Below, piece after piece: positions 56,915 through 64,000 of a stretch of 64,000 bases of DNA. The DNA lies in the NCBI RefSeq assembly GCF_005048205.1, contig NZ_SUMF01000009.1, forward strand, positions 1 through 64,000, in the 5' to 3' direction. Position 1 is the first letter of the stretch. Each line of letters begins with the position of its first letter. Below the pieces are notes generated by a model. That model saw nothing but the letters and a program-made list of their open reading frames with translations, was not told the origin of the DNA and did not search any database. The stretch is from Chitiniphilus eburneus (lineage in GTDB: Bacteria > Pseudomonadota > Gammaproteobacteria > Burkholderiales > Chitinibacteraceae). The position numbers were made by a program, and so were the translations under genes.

Positions 56915-57313
56915 ATGGCTGTCCGTTTGCTGGTTTTCAAGCTTGCCGTGAGCAGCAGCTACGCCGAGAACATCGAGTACGAGGCCGAAGGCGATGACTT
57001 CGATACAGTGCAATGGTGGCTGGGCGCGGACGAAGCGTGGCGCGTGCGGACCTACGCGGTCGATCACGACATCCATGTGCATCACGTAGCGCAGCCGCTG
57101 GCGGAAACCCTGGCGCGGCAGAACACGGAGAAGCACTACGGCGACGTGCTGGGCGAGACGTTGGCCTTCGATCTGGCCGGCGTGGACGACGCGGCCGGCA
57201 TTGCGCGGATCGCGACGCAACTGGGCGGGCGCTTCGACGTGGCCGGCAATGGTCATTACGGCTTCTGGAACCCGACGGCGGCCGATTACAGTACCAAGAC
57301 CCAACCCGAATAG
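56915..57313 (+). CDS. Hypothetical protein
   Basis: 132 residues (MAVRLLVFKLAVSSSYAENIEYEAEGDDFDTVQWWLGADEAWRV...). Mixed alpha/beta by eye, no transmembrane helix or signal peptide; ends in GGRFDVAGNGHYGFWNPTAADYS. GGAAGGAGCG lies upstream, so it is likely translated. No family recognised. It sits 29 bp before the PduO-type gene. Confidence 0.55.
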   Translation: MAVRLLVFKLAVSSSYAENIEYEAEGDDFDTVQWWLGADEAWRVRTYAVDHDIHVHHVAQPLAETLARQNTEKHYGDVLGETLAFDLAGVDDAAGIARIATQLGGRFDVAGNGHYGFWNPTAADYSTKTQPE

Positions 57314-57341
57314 AATCCGATCGCAACAAAAAAGGAAACGC

Positions 57342-57893
57342 ATGGGACACCGGCTCAGCAAGATTACCACCCGCACCGGCGACGACGGCAGCACCGGCCT
57401 GGGCGACGGCAGCCGGGTCGGCAAGGATCACCCGCGCATCGCGGCGCTGGGCGACGTGGATGAATTGAACTCGCAACTCGGCGCGGTGCTGGCCGAGGAC
57501 GTACCGGCTGCCTTGCGCGACAGCCTGGGCCGCGTGCAGAACGATCTATTCGACCTGGGCGGCGAGTTGGCGATTCCGGGCCGGGAGGCCCTGACCGAGG
57601 CACAACTGGCACGGCTGGAGGACGAAGTGGCGCGCTTCAATGCCGAACTGGCGCCATTGAAGGAATTCATCCTGCCCGGTGGCGGCCGCGCTGCGGCGCA
57701 ATTGCATCTGGCGCGTTGCGTCTGCCGCCGCGCCGAGCGCAGCCTGGTGGCGCTGGGGCGGGAACAGGCGCTGCCGCCCACCGGGGCACGCTATCTGAAC
57801 CGCCTGTCCGACCTGTTGTTCATCCTGGCGCGCGCGGCCAACGGGCATGCCGGGGTACCGGATGTGCTGTGGCGCCCCGGCTTGAACGCCTGA
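57342..57893 (+). CDS. Cob(I)yrinic acid a,c-diamide adenosyltransferase, PduO type
   Basis: 183 residues from ATG (MGHRLSKITTRTGDDGSTGLGDGSRVGKDHPRI). The ATP-binding N-terminal TRTGDDGSTGL, the helical bundle RCVCRRAERSLVAL and the C-terminal YLNRLSDLLFILARAAN motif are all typical. It adds the 5'-deoxyadenosyl group to cob(I)alamin to make coenzyme B12. No other cobalamin genes in the window, so it may serve salvage of imported cobalamin. Confidence 0.92.
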   Translation: MGHRLSKITTRTGDDGSTGLGDGSRVGKDHPRIAALGDVDELNSQLGAVLAEDVPAALRDSLGRVQNDLFDLGGELAIPGREALTEAQLARLEDEVARFNAELAPLKEFILPGGGRAAAQLHLARCVCRRAERSLVALGREQALPPTGARYLNRLSDLLFILARAANGHAGVPDVLWRPGLNA

Positions 57894-58020
57894 TCGGCAA
57901 GCACCGGCGCGGCCGTATCGTGGCCGCGCCGCCGTTTGCCCACCTTGCGGCATCGGGAGCCGGCCACTGGCGCCCCTCCCGGCAAGCCGTCATCCTGCGT
58001 TTTTGCTTCGATTTCCCTTC

Positions 58021-59172
58021 ATGACCGTCAATCCCCTCCTGCGCGCCCGCATCGCCACCATGGCGTTGTTCTTTGCCAGCGGCGCGAGCTACGCCACCTG
58101 GGGCGTGCACATTCCCACTATCAAGGCGCGTTTCGCACTTTCCGATGCCGAACTGTCGGTGGCGATGTTCGCCGTGGCGGGCGGCGCCATCCTGGCGATG
58201 AAATCGCTGGGGGCCTGGGTGGCGCGGGTCGGCAGCGACCGGGCTTCGGTGCAGGGCGCGCTGGCGTTCGCGCTGAGCACCGCATTGCTGATGGCGATGC
58301 CGGGTTTCTGGACCTTGCTGCCGCTGCTGGCATTGTTCGGTGCGGCCAACGCGGCCTATGACGTGGCGATGAACGCGCAGGCGGCCACCGTTGAGGCGCA
58401 TTGCGGCAAGCCGATCATGAGCGGCCTGCACGGCATGTTCAGCCTGGGCGGCATGATCGGCGCGGCGGTGGGCGGCTCGCTGATCGCGGCGGGCGTTGCG
58501 CCGCTGGCGCATTGCATCGGCATGGCGATCATCACCGCCGCCGTCGCATTGCTGTCCTCACGCGTGCTGTTGGCCGACCATCCGCCCGTTCCGCTCGGGG
58601 CCGGACAGCATCGGCAGGCCAATCGCCTGTTGTGGATCCTGGGCATCCTGGCGTTCTTCGGGTTGGTGGGCGAGGGCGCGATGTATGACTGGAGCGCCGT
58701 CTACATGAAGGAGACGGTCGGTGCCACGCCGTATTGGGTCGGCTGGGGCTACGCGGCATTCTCGGCGGGCATGGCCGGTGGGCGCTTCGGCGGGGACTGG
58801 CTACGCGCGCGGCTGGGGGCGGTGCAGTTGCTGCGCTGGTCCGGCTGGACCGGGTTCGTCGGCATCGTGCTGGCCTTGTTGTGGCCCGATACGGCGCCGA
58901 CGCTGATCGGCTTTGCGCTGATGGGGCTGGGCGCGGCCAATCTGGTGCCGATCTTCTTCGTCGGAGCCTCGCGCATCGAGGGCGTCACGCCCGCCGAGGG
59001 CATCGCCAGCGTGGCGCGGCTGGCGTACGTCGGCATGCTGCTGGGCCCGGTGCTGATCGGCGCCCTGACGCACGCCACCAGCCTGCGCGTCGGGCTGGCG
59101 CTGGTGGCGGCCAGCGTGGCGCTGATCGCGATTGCCGGCCCACGGCAGTTGCGCCGGGTGGCGGTGGGCTAG
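58021..59172 (+). CDS. Major facilitator superfamily transporter
   Basis: 383 residues from ATG (MTVNPLLRARIATMALFFASGASYATWGVHIPTIKARF). About 12 membrane helices. Motifs GLHGMFSLGGMIGAAVGGSLIAAG and GEGAMYDWSAVYMKETVGATPYWVGWGYAAFSAGMAGGRFGGD resemble the YbjJ/fucose-permease-like subgroup, with unknown substrate. The stop TAG (59170-59172) directly abuts a MITE end remnant. Confidence 0.88.
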   Translation: MTVNPLLRARIATMALFFASGASYATWGVHIPTIKARFALSDAELSVAMFAVAGGAILAMKSLGAWVARVGSDRASVQGALAFALSTALLMAMPGFWTLLPLLALFGAANAAYDVAMNAQAATVEAHCGKPIMSGLHGMFSLGGMIGAAVGGSLIAAGVAPLAHCIGMAIITAAVALLSSRVLLADHPPVPLGAGQHRQANRLLWILGILAFFGLVGEGAMYDWSAVYMKETVGATPYWVGWGYAAFSAGMAGGRFGGDWLRARLGAVQLLRWSGWTGFVGIVLALLWPDTAPTLIGFALMGLGAANLVPIFFVGASRIEGVTPAEGIASVARLAYVGMLLGPVLIGALTHATSLRVGLALVAASVALIAIAGPRQLRRVAVG

Positions 59173-59217
59173 CGCTGCCGCGATACATTGGATGACACGC
59201 CCTGGGTCGATTCGCCC
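59172..59217. mobile_element. Remnants of two MITE families, end to end
   Basis: 59172-59202 matches the right end of the 266-bp family (GCGCTGCCGCGATACATTGG... to GACACGCCC). After TG it is followed by GGTCGATTCGCCC (59205-59217), the right end of the second family (45355). Both left ends are missing. It separates the MFS gene from the dioxygenase gene. Confidence 0.7.
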
Positions 59218-59218
59218 G

Positions 59219-60124
59219 CTACAACCACTGTGCGTGCTGGGCGATGCGCGCCGGATACATGTTCACGTAATGCACCACGCGTGGCTGGTTGGCGAGGTTG
59301 GGGCGGCTACCGTGCGGTAGTGCCTGTTGCCAGATCACCAGATCGCCCGCCTCGCCGCCGATCGGGATGGCGCCGAGCGTATCCAGATCCTGCCCGCGTG
59401 GATCGGCACCCGGTGGCAGCGTGGCCAGCCAGTCGGCAATGCGGTGCTGGAAGCCCGGCACCAGCGTCAGCGCACCTTGTTCCGGCCGGGTATTGGTGAG
59501 ATAGACCAATCCCTGCGTGGCGAAGGGGATAGGCTGTGCCAGGCTGACGTCCCAGTGCAGGTGCGGCCCCTGGAATACATGGTCGGGCCGCTGCGGCGGG
59601 TTGAAGCTGACCCGGTCGGTGGTGGGCCACAGGTCCGCATGGCCCCAAAGCTGGGCAAACGCCTTGTGGATGCGCGGCGATGCGCGGATCGCGGCCAGCG
59701 CCGGGTGCTGGAAAAGCTGCACCATGATGCCCTGGCGCGTGCCGCCATACCAGGTATCGGGTTGCGCCGGATCGGCGCCCAGGTGGGTGAATACCGCCGA
59801 CGCGGCAGCGGCGGCCTGCGCCGGCGATATCGCTTTGCGCAGCACGACGTAGCCCGCTTGTTCCCACTGCGCCAGGTCGGCGTCGCTCAGCACGGGCTCG
59901 GCGCTTTCCACCCGGTGCAGCAGATCGGGCGCGGGCGACGGCTGGCCGAGCAGCGCGGCATTCAGGCGTGCGACGCGGGCCCGGTCGGGGGGGCCGGCGA
60001 TGTCGATGATCCAGCGCTCGAAGGCTGCGAAATCCGGCGCCTGCTGGTTCACGTAGCCGATGGCCTGTTCCAGGCCCACGCCCACGCCGTGCAGCGCCAA
60101 CCGGTCCAGATGACCTTCATCCAT
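59219..60124 (-). CDS. Phytanoyl-CoA dioxygenase family oxygenase
   Basis: 301 residues from ATG (MDEGHLDRLALHGVGVGLEQA); a GTG two codons upstream is possible. The double-stranded beta-helix Fe(II)/2-oxoglutarate fold is suggested by the HLHWD motif (metal His/Asp), GYVVLRKAISPAQAAAA near the start of the domain and LVPGFQHR...GDLVIWQQALPHGSRPN with the second His and an Arg for 2-oxoglutarate. Substrate unknown. It converges on the MFS gene. Confidence 0.82.
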   Translation of the reverse strand: MDEGHLDRLALHGVGVGLEQAIGYVNQQAPDFAAFERWIIDIAGPPDRARVARLNAALLGQPSPAPDLLHRVESAEPVLSDADLAQWEQAGYVVLRKAISPAQAAAAASAVFTHLGADPAQPDTWYGGTRQGIMVQLFQHPALAAIRASPRIHKAFAQLWGHADLWPTTDRVSFNPPQRPDHVFQGPHLHWDVSLAQPIPFATQGLVYLTNTRPEQGALTLVPGFQHRIADWLATLPPGADPRGQDLDTLGAIPIGGEAGDLVIWQQALPHGSRPNLANQPRVVHYVNMYPARIAQHAQWL

Positions 60125-60169
60125 GGGCACGGGTTCGATATGCCCGAGCCGGGCGGCGCACAGCCGCGA

Positions 60170-60247
60170 CTACAGTCGTTTCAACTGGCAGACGCCGAGC
60201 ATGCCGGTTTCGGCGCGCTCGACGAGGGTTCGGGCTGCGGTGCTCAT
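60170..60247 (-). CDS. Possible 25-residue ORF or gene remnant
   Basis: MSTAARTLVERAETGMLGVCQLKRL, ATGA-coupled to the stop of the gene at 60244. Too short to assign; it could be a leftover of a deleted gene. Listed only because of the coupling. Confidence 0.2.
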   Translation of the reverse strand: MSTAARTLVERAETGMLGVCQLKRL

Positions 60248-60495
60248 GATTTGCCGCCCGGGCGCCATGCCATTTTCATGTAGCGGCCGCCGCCTGCCAG
60301 TTCGTCCAGCATCTGGCGGATTCGCTGGTCGCGGGTGGCATCCCGCCGGGCTCGGGCGATCCAGGCCAGGTAGTCGTTGCGCTGGTAGGGCGGCCGCGCC
60401 TCATAGGCGGCAAGCAGACCCGGTTCGACCAGTGCCTGGCGGATGGCCCCGGGCATGGGCTGGAGCGGGCGCTTCAGGGTGGAGCCGTGGTTCAT
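60244..60495 (-). CDS. YdeI/OmpD-associated family protein
   Basis: 83 residues (MNHGSTLKRPLQPMPGAIRQALVEPGLLAAYEARPPYQRNDYLAWIARARRDATRDQRIRQMLDELAGG). This is the YdeI/OmpD-associated pattern (PF13376 type) with YMKMAWRPGGKS at the end. Function poorly defined. Together with the following minus-strand genes it lies between the dioxygenase and queF. Confidence 0.8.
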   Translation of the reverse strand: MNHGSTLKRPLQPMPGAIRQALVEPGLLAAYEARPPYQRNDYLAWIARARRDATRDQRIRQMLDELAGGGRYMKMAWRPGGKS

Positions 60496-60513
60496 GCCTG
60501 TTCCGGGAGGGTG

Positions 60514-60864
60514 CTACGCGCTGCGTCCGTCGTAGGGCTGGCGCTTCAGCGCGGCGAGGTCGATGTCTTCCAGGCAGCGGGCGTTGATGGCGGCGATCTC
60601 GTTGCCGTGCGGATCGGTGCCGGTACCGAACGGCCCGCAGCCACATACCGGGCAGAAATGGTGACGGATACGGTGGGTGTTGAAGGTGTAGGTGGTGATG
60701 TCGCCCTCGGGCGTGGCAAGGCGCAGGTTCTGGCGTGGCACGAAGAACAGCAGGTGACCGCGCCGCTGGCAGATCGAGCAGTTGCAGTCGAGCACCTGCT
60801 CCACCGGCTCGCTTTCCACTTCATAGGCAATGCGACCGCAATGACAGCTTCCGTGGTAGATCAT
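60514..60864 (-). CDS. GFA-domain (Mss4-like) zinc protein
   Basis: 116 residues from ATG (MIYHGSCHCGRIAYEVESEPV). The GFA zinc-site cysteines are present: SCHCG, DCNCSICQRRG and HHFCPVCGCGPFG. The family includes glutathione-dependent formaldehyde-activating enzymes, but most members are uncharacterised. Located 43 bp behind queF on the same strand. Confidence 0.9.
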   Translation of the reverse strand: MIYHGSCHCGRIAYEVESEPVEQVLDCNCSICQRRGHLLFFVPRQNLRLATPEGDITTYTFNTHRIRHHFCPVCGCGPFGTGTDPHGNEIAAINARCLEDIDLAALKRQPYDGRSA

Positions 60865-60907
60865 GGGAACACCTCGCAGGGGACGGGCGATTGAGGACGC
60901 GCGGGGT

Positions 60908-61735
60908 CTATTGCCGCGCGGTGCGGCGGTTGCCGGGCGGCGGGCCGCTGAAGTTACTGCGATAAGGGTTGATGTCCAGCCCGCCGCGCCGCGTATAGCG
61001 AGCATAGACTGCCAGCTTCATCGGTTTGCAGGCGCGCAGGATGTCCATGAAGATGCGCTCGACGCATTGTTCGTGGAATTCGTTGTGTTCGCGGAACGAG
61101 ATCAGGTAGCGCAGCAGTGATTCGCGGTTGATCGGGGCACCAACATAGCGGATCTGTACGCTGGCCCAATCGGGCTGGCCGGTGACGAGGCAATTGGACT
61201 TGAGCAGGTTGGACACCAGCGCCTCGTCCACTGGTGACGGCGCTTCGTCACAGTGGAGCAGGCCGGGCTGCGGGCTATAGGTATCGATCTCGATATCGAG
61301 GTTGTCGATGCAGTAGCCATCGAGTTCGGCGAAGCGCAGGCCGGCGAACTGCTCGGGCAATGCCAGCTCCACCTGTACTGGCGCGCCGGCCGCACGCGAC
61401 AGGTCGTCGCGCAGCATGGCGAGCAGCGCATCGGCGCTGTCCAGCCGGGTCTGGTTGAAGCTGTTGAGATAGAGCTTGAACGACTTGGATTCGACGATGT
61501 TGGGGCTGTCCGCCGGGATGTGGAACACCGCCGTGGCCACCTGGGGCTTGCCGCGCGCATTCAGCCAGGACAACTCATAGCCGTTCCAGATATCCACGCC
61601 CATGAATGGCAAGGCGCCCTTCACGCCGATTTCGTCCCGCTTGCCCTGGCGCGGGATGGGAAACAACAGGCTGGGGTCGTATTGCATCTGGTAGCTGACC
61701 GCCTTGCCGAGTGGCGAGTGCTGGGCGTCGCTCAT
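60908..61735 (-). CDS. queF: NADPH-dependent 7-cyano-7-deazaguanine reductase, long form
   Basis: 275 residues, the double-domain (E. coli-like) QueF. Catalytic Cys in [19 protein letters not shown], substrate Glu in [14 protein letters not shown], and N-terminal [18 protein letters not shown]. It reduces preQ0 to preQ1 in queuosine biosynthesis. A weak hairpin without a T-run lies at 61872-61890, between lexA and queF. Confidence 0.95.
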   Translation of the reverse strand: MSDAQHSPLGKAVSYQMQYDPSLLFPIPRQGKRDEIGVKGALPFMGVDIWNGYELSWLNARGKPQVATAVFHIPADSPNIVESKSFKLYLNSFNQTRLDSADALLAMLRDDLSRAAGAPVQVELALPEQFAGLRFAELDGYCIDNLDIEIDTYSPQPGLLHCDEAPSPVDEALVSNLLKSNCLVTGQPDWASVQIRYVGAPINRESLLRYLISFREHNEFHEQCVERIFMDILRACKPMKLAVYARYTRRGGLDINPYRSNFSGPPPGNRRTARQ

Positions 61736-61927
61736 GGAAATCCTTTGCTGGCTGATCCGGGGAGGTGTGAGTGTAGCGCGTGCCGTGGATAAAACCGCGC
61801 TGACCGCACCACGGCGCCGCCGCTCACGCCGGTGATGTTACACGGCTGGCCGAGGCGGCTTCGCCGAAGCGCATGACGAAGAAAGCCCGCTTTGCGGCGG
61901 GCTGCACCGAATCAACCGGTACGGGCT

Positions 61928-62512
61928 TCAATACTTGCGGATCAGCCCCACCATCACGCCGAAGATTTCCAGCCCTTCCTGCGGGCGGATCGGCTCGTAG
62001 CCGGCATTGTGCGGCAGCAGCAGATAGCCCTGCTTGTCGCGCGCCAGTTCTTTCAGCGTGTATTCGCCATCGACGATGGCGACGACGATCTCGCCCAGGT
62101 TGGCGGAATGCCGTTTTTCCACCACCGCGATATCGCCGTCGTGGATGCCGGCCTCGACCATCGAGTCGCCGCGTACCTTGATCAGTACGCTGCTGCTAGG
62201 GCGGGGAATCAGGTATTCGTCGACAGTGAGCGCTTCGCTCATGGCGTCGTTGGCGGCGGCGGGCAGGCCGGCGGGCACGTTGAAATCGGCCAGGTCGCGC
62301 TCGAAGAAGCGTTTGGTCGGCGCCAGCCGTCGATCCGGCGTGGTTTCGAGGTAGCCGGCGAGGGTCAGGCGCTTGACCAGCGCCGATACCGCCGATTTGG
62401 ATGCCATGCCCAGCATTTCGCCGATCACGGCGTAGGAGGGCAGGCTGCGATAGTCGGTGTAGTAGTCCTGGAGCTTGCCCAGGTACTCGTGGTCTCGGTT
62501 CGGGTTGCCCAT
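61928..62512 (-). CDS. lexA: LexA repressor (divergent, with peptidase S24 domain)
   Basis: 194 residues, slightly shorter than E. coli LexA. N-terminal winged helix (about 8-70, DYYTDYRSLPSYAVIGEMLGMASKSAVSALVKRL) and C-terminal S24 domain with the Ala-Gly cleavage site (NVPAGLPAAANDA), Ser in RGDSMVEAG and Lys in GEYTLKELARD. It blocks SOS genes until RecA triggers self-cleavage. The wing and recognition helix differ from E. coli LexA, which fits the unusual operator in its promoter. Confidence 0.88.
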   Translation of the reverse strand: MGNPNRDHEYLGKLQDYYTDYRSLPSYAVIGEMLGMASKSAVSALVKRLTLAGYLETTPDRRLAPTKRFFERDLADFNVPAGLPAAANDAMSEALTVDEYLIPRPSSSVLIKVRGDSMVEAGIHDGDIAVVEKRHSANLGEIVVAIVDGEYTLKELARDKQGYLLLPHNAGYEPIRPQEGLEIFGVMVGLIRKY

Positions 62513-62550
62513 GCGTCACTCCTCGATGCCGGCAGCGTGGCCGCCAAAGC

Positions 62551-62562
62551 GAACAATCGTTC
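62551..62562. promoter_or_regulatory. LexA box 1 (lexA-dusC intergenic)
   Basis: GAACAATCGTTC, i.e. GAAC-N4-GTTC, 39 bp upstream of the lexA start. Confidence 0.65.
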
Positions 62563-62583
62563 TGTAGTTGGGGCGAGGTTAAT

Positions 62584-62597
62584 CGAACGAATGTTCG
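62584..62597. promoter_or_regulatory. LexA box 2 (lexA-dusC intergenic)
   Basis: CGAACGAATGTTCG, a palindrome with the same GAAC-N4-GTTC core, centred 34 bp from box 1. It could serve lexA autoregulation and perhaps dusC. Confidence 0.65.
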
Positions 62598-62660
62598 GCT
62601 GTCAACGCGGCAGGGAGGCGGATCGCGTAGAATCCGGTTTTTGCTTTTGGATTGAACAGA

Positions 62661-63635
62661 TTGCGGATCTATCTCGCCCCGATGGAAGGGCTGCTGGACC
62701 ATATCCTGCGCGACATGCTCACCCGCCTGGGCGGGGTGGATATCTGTGTGACGGAGTTCGTGCGGGTATCGGGCACCTTGTTGCCGAACCGCTTTTTCCA
62801 GCGCATCGCGCCGGAACTGCTCACCGGCAGCCGGACGCCCGCCGGCGTGCCGGTGCGGGTGCAACTGCTGGGCTCCGATCCGGGCTGCATGGCGGAAAAC
62901 GCGGCCAAGCTGGCCGCGCTCGGCCCTGCCGGCATCGATCTGAATTTCGGCTGTCCGGCCAAGACGGTAAACCGGCATCGCGGTGGCGCGGTGCTGCTGA
63001 CCGATCCGGAACTGCTGCATCAACTGGTGTCGGCGGTGCGCCGCGCTGTACCGGCGCACATGCTGGTGACCGCCAAGATGCGCCTGGGCTACGAGGATAA
63101 ATCCCGCAAGCTGGAATGCGCGCAGGCCATTGCGGCCGGTGGTGCACAGGAGCTGGTGGTGCACGCGCGTACCAAGGTGGAGGGCTATCGTCCGCCCGCG
63201 TTCTGGGAGGAACTGCCCGCGATCCTCGAGGCGCTGGACATCCCCGTCATTGCCAACGGCGAAGTGTGGACCCCCGACGACTTTGCCCGCTGCCGTGCGA
63301 TCTCCGGCTGCGAGGATGTGATGCTGGGTCGTGGCATGGTGGCCGATCCTGGCCTGGCGCGCACGGTGAAATGCGGCGAGCGCGCGGGCTGGGCCGAAGT
63401 CGAGCCGCTGCTGCGGCCGTTCTGGGACAAAGTGCAGTTGGCGACGCTACCGAAGTACCAGCCAGGCCGGCTCAAGCAGTGGCTGGCCTATCTGCGGCGC
63501 CTTCACCCGGAGGCCGATGCGTTGTTCCAGCGGATCCGCACGGTGACCGATCCGCGCGAGGTGGAGCGGCTGGTGTTTGACACGGCATCGACGCCGGGCG
63601 CGCGAACAACCGGCGAGATGGCGCGGGTGGAGTGA
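62661..63635 (+). CDS. dusC: tRNA-dihydrouridine(16) synthase DusC
   Basis: 324 residues starting at TTG ([26 protein letters not shown]); another TTG three codons upstream is possible. FMN-barrel Dus motifs: [30 protein letters not shown] with catalytic Cys, [27 protein letters not shown] and [14 protein letters not shown]. DusC modifies U16 of tRNA. Divergent from lexA. Confidence 0.93.
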   Translation: MRIYLAPMEGLLDHILRDMLTRLGGVDICVTEFVRVSGTLLPNRFFQRIAPELLTGSRTPAGVPVRVQLLGSDPGCMAENAAKLAALGPAGIDLNFGCPAKTVNRHRGGAVLLTDPELLHQLVSAVRRAVPAHMLVTAKMRLGYEDKSRKLECAQAIAAGGAQELVVHARTKVEGYRPPAFWEELPAILEALDIPVIANGEVWTPDDFARCRAISGCEDVMLGRGMVADPGLARTVKCGERAGWAEVEPLLRPFWDKVQLATLPKYQPGRLKQWLAYLRRLHPEADALFQRIRTVTDPREVERLVFDTASTPGARTTGEMARVE

Positions 63636-63638
63636 AAG

Positions 63639-63666
63639 AAAGGCCGGTGGAGGAACCGGCCTTTTT
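63639..63666 (+). terminator. Terminator after dusC
   Basis: Stem AGGCCGGT/ACCGGCCT followed by TTTT. Confidence 0.82.
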
Positions 63667-63693
63667 GATGCGGCCCATGCAGGCAGAAACGAA

Positions 63694-64000
63694 ATGATTC
63701 AAGTGGAATCACTAATGTTCAAAAAAATAATTGAAATAGAAAATATCCCCGCTGTTGTTTGGGGGAGTGCAGCAAAGAAAGTAGTTGTCGCCGTTCATGG
63801 AAATATGTCGCACAAGACGGATGTTCCAATTGAGGTGCTGGCTCAAAATGTTTCGGTGAATGGTTATCAGGTGTTGAGTTTTGACCTTCCGGAGCATGGA
63901 GATAGGAAAAACGAAGATACGCCATGCAAAGTACAGCATTGTGTGAAAGATTTGATCAAGGTGATGCAGCATGCAAAGGCGAATTGGGAAGAAATCAGCC
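63694..64000 (+). CDS. AT-rich alpha/beta-hydrolase-like protein (3' partial)
   Basis: The frame is open from ATG (MIQVESLMFKKIIEIENIPAV) to the window end, 102 residues so far. VVVAVHGNMSHKTD is an oxyanion-type HG motif and LSFDLPEHGDR a typical strand-helix element of alpha/beta hydrolases; the nucleophile elbow lies beyond the window. The gene is clearly AT-richer than its surroundings (codons such as AAA, ATA, AAT, TTG), suggesting recent transfer. An alternative start is the ATG at 63715 (MFKKIIEIE). Confidence 0.7.
   Translation, partial: MIQVESLMFKKIIEIENIPAVVWGSAAKKVVVAVHGNMSHKTDVPIEVLAQNVSVNGYQVLSFDLPEHGDRKNEDTPCKVQHCVKDLIKVMQHAKANWEEIS

Noticed and set aside
61870-61902. Terminator between queF and lexA
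   Set aside because: AGCCCGC/GCGGGCT stem has no T-run, so only a weak hairpin.

Overview
The window looks like chromosomal DNA of a GC-rich, chitin-degrading Gram-negative bacterium, most likely a betaproteobacterium of the Neisseriales (the Chitiniphilus/Chitinolyticbacter/Chromobacterium neighbourhood). This is inferred from three secreted chitinases with CBM5/12 modules and Pro-Thr linkers, a type II secretion pseudopilin operon, a Lap-type biofilm module and the general gene content. No rRNA or tRNA gene was recognised.

Layout. 1-8690: the C-terminal part of a giant type I secreted VCBS/RTX adhesin, then convergent lapG-lapD (periplasmic protease and its inactive c-di-GMP receptor), then a divergent TolC-family outer membrane protein with an extra C-terminal domain. 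8748-9822: an EI24/CysZ-like gene broken by a MITE and a nonsense codon. 9887-26052: three chitinases (GH18, GH19, GH18) interspersed with an NAD-salvage pair, dinB, small unknown genes and a lemA/TPM operon. 26378-32255: iron and oxidative-stress genes (bfd, two complementary bacterioferritins, truncated haemoglobin, dps), a histidinol-phosphatase-like gene and a chemoreceptor. 32590-38156: trmL, purU and the gspFGHIJK operon. 38167-45285: a two-component system, hemH and a moxR-DUF58-tgpA operon. 45671-54089: an outer-membrane barrel, a histone-deacetylase-like enzyme, a Pit phosphate transporter and macA-macB-outer membrane factor. 54361-64000: selO, ybaK, a PduO-type adenosyltransferase, an MFS transporter, a dioxygenase, queF, lexA, dusC and the start of an AT-rich alpha/beta hydrolase gene that runs off the end.

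The most interesting signal is a family of non-coding, 266-bp MITE-like elements (3676, 8871, 26113, 32325), with a 57-bp deletion derivative (13157) and an end remnant (about 59172). They have roughly 30-bp inverted ends and duplicate a TA dinucleotide, as IS630-group transposition does. Four of the insertions lie exactly in a gene's stop codon and regenerate TAG, because the preferred CTAG target is nearly confined to stop codons in this GC-rich DNA. The copy at 8871 interrupts a gene, and removing 268 bp restores the frame exactly, which proves the TA duplication. A second 265-bp family (45355) has different ends. A second coherent signal is a LexA-type operator, GAAC-N4-GTTC: two copies before lexA and a near-match before dinB, suggesting a non-E. 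coli SOS motif.
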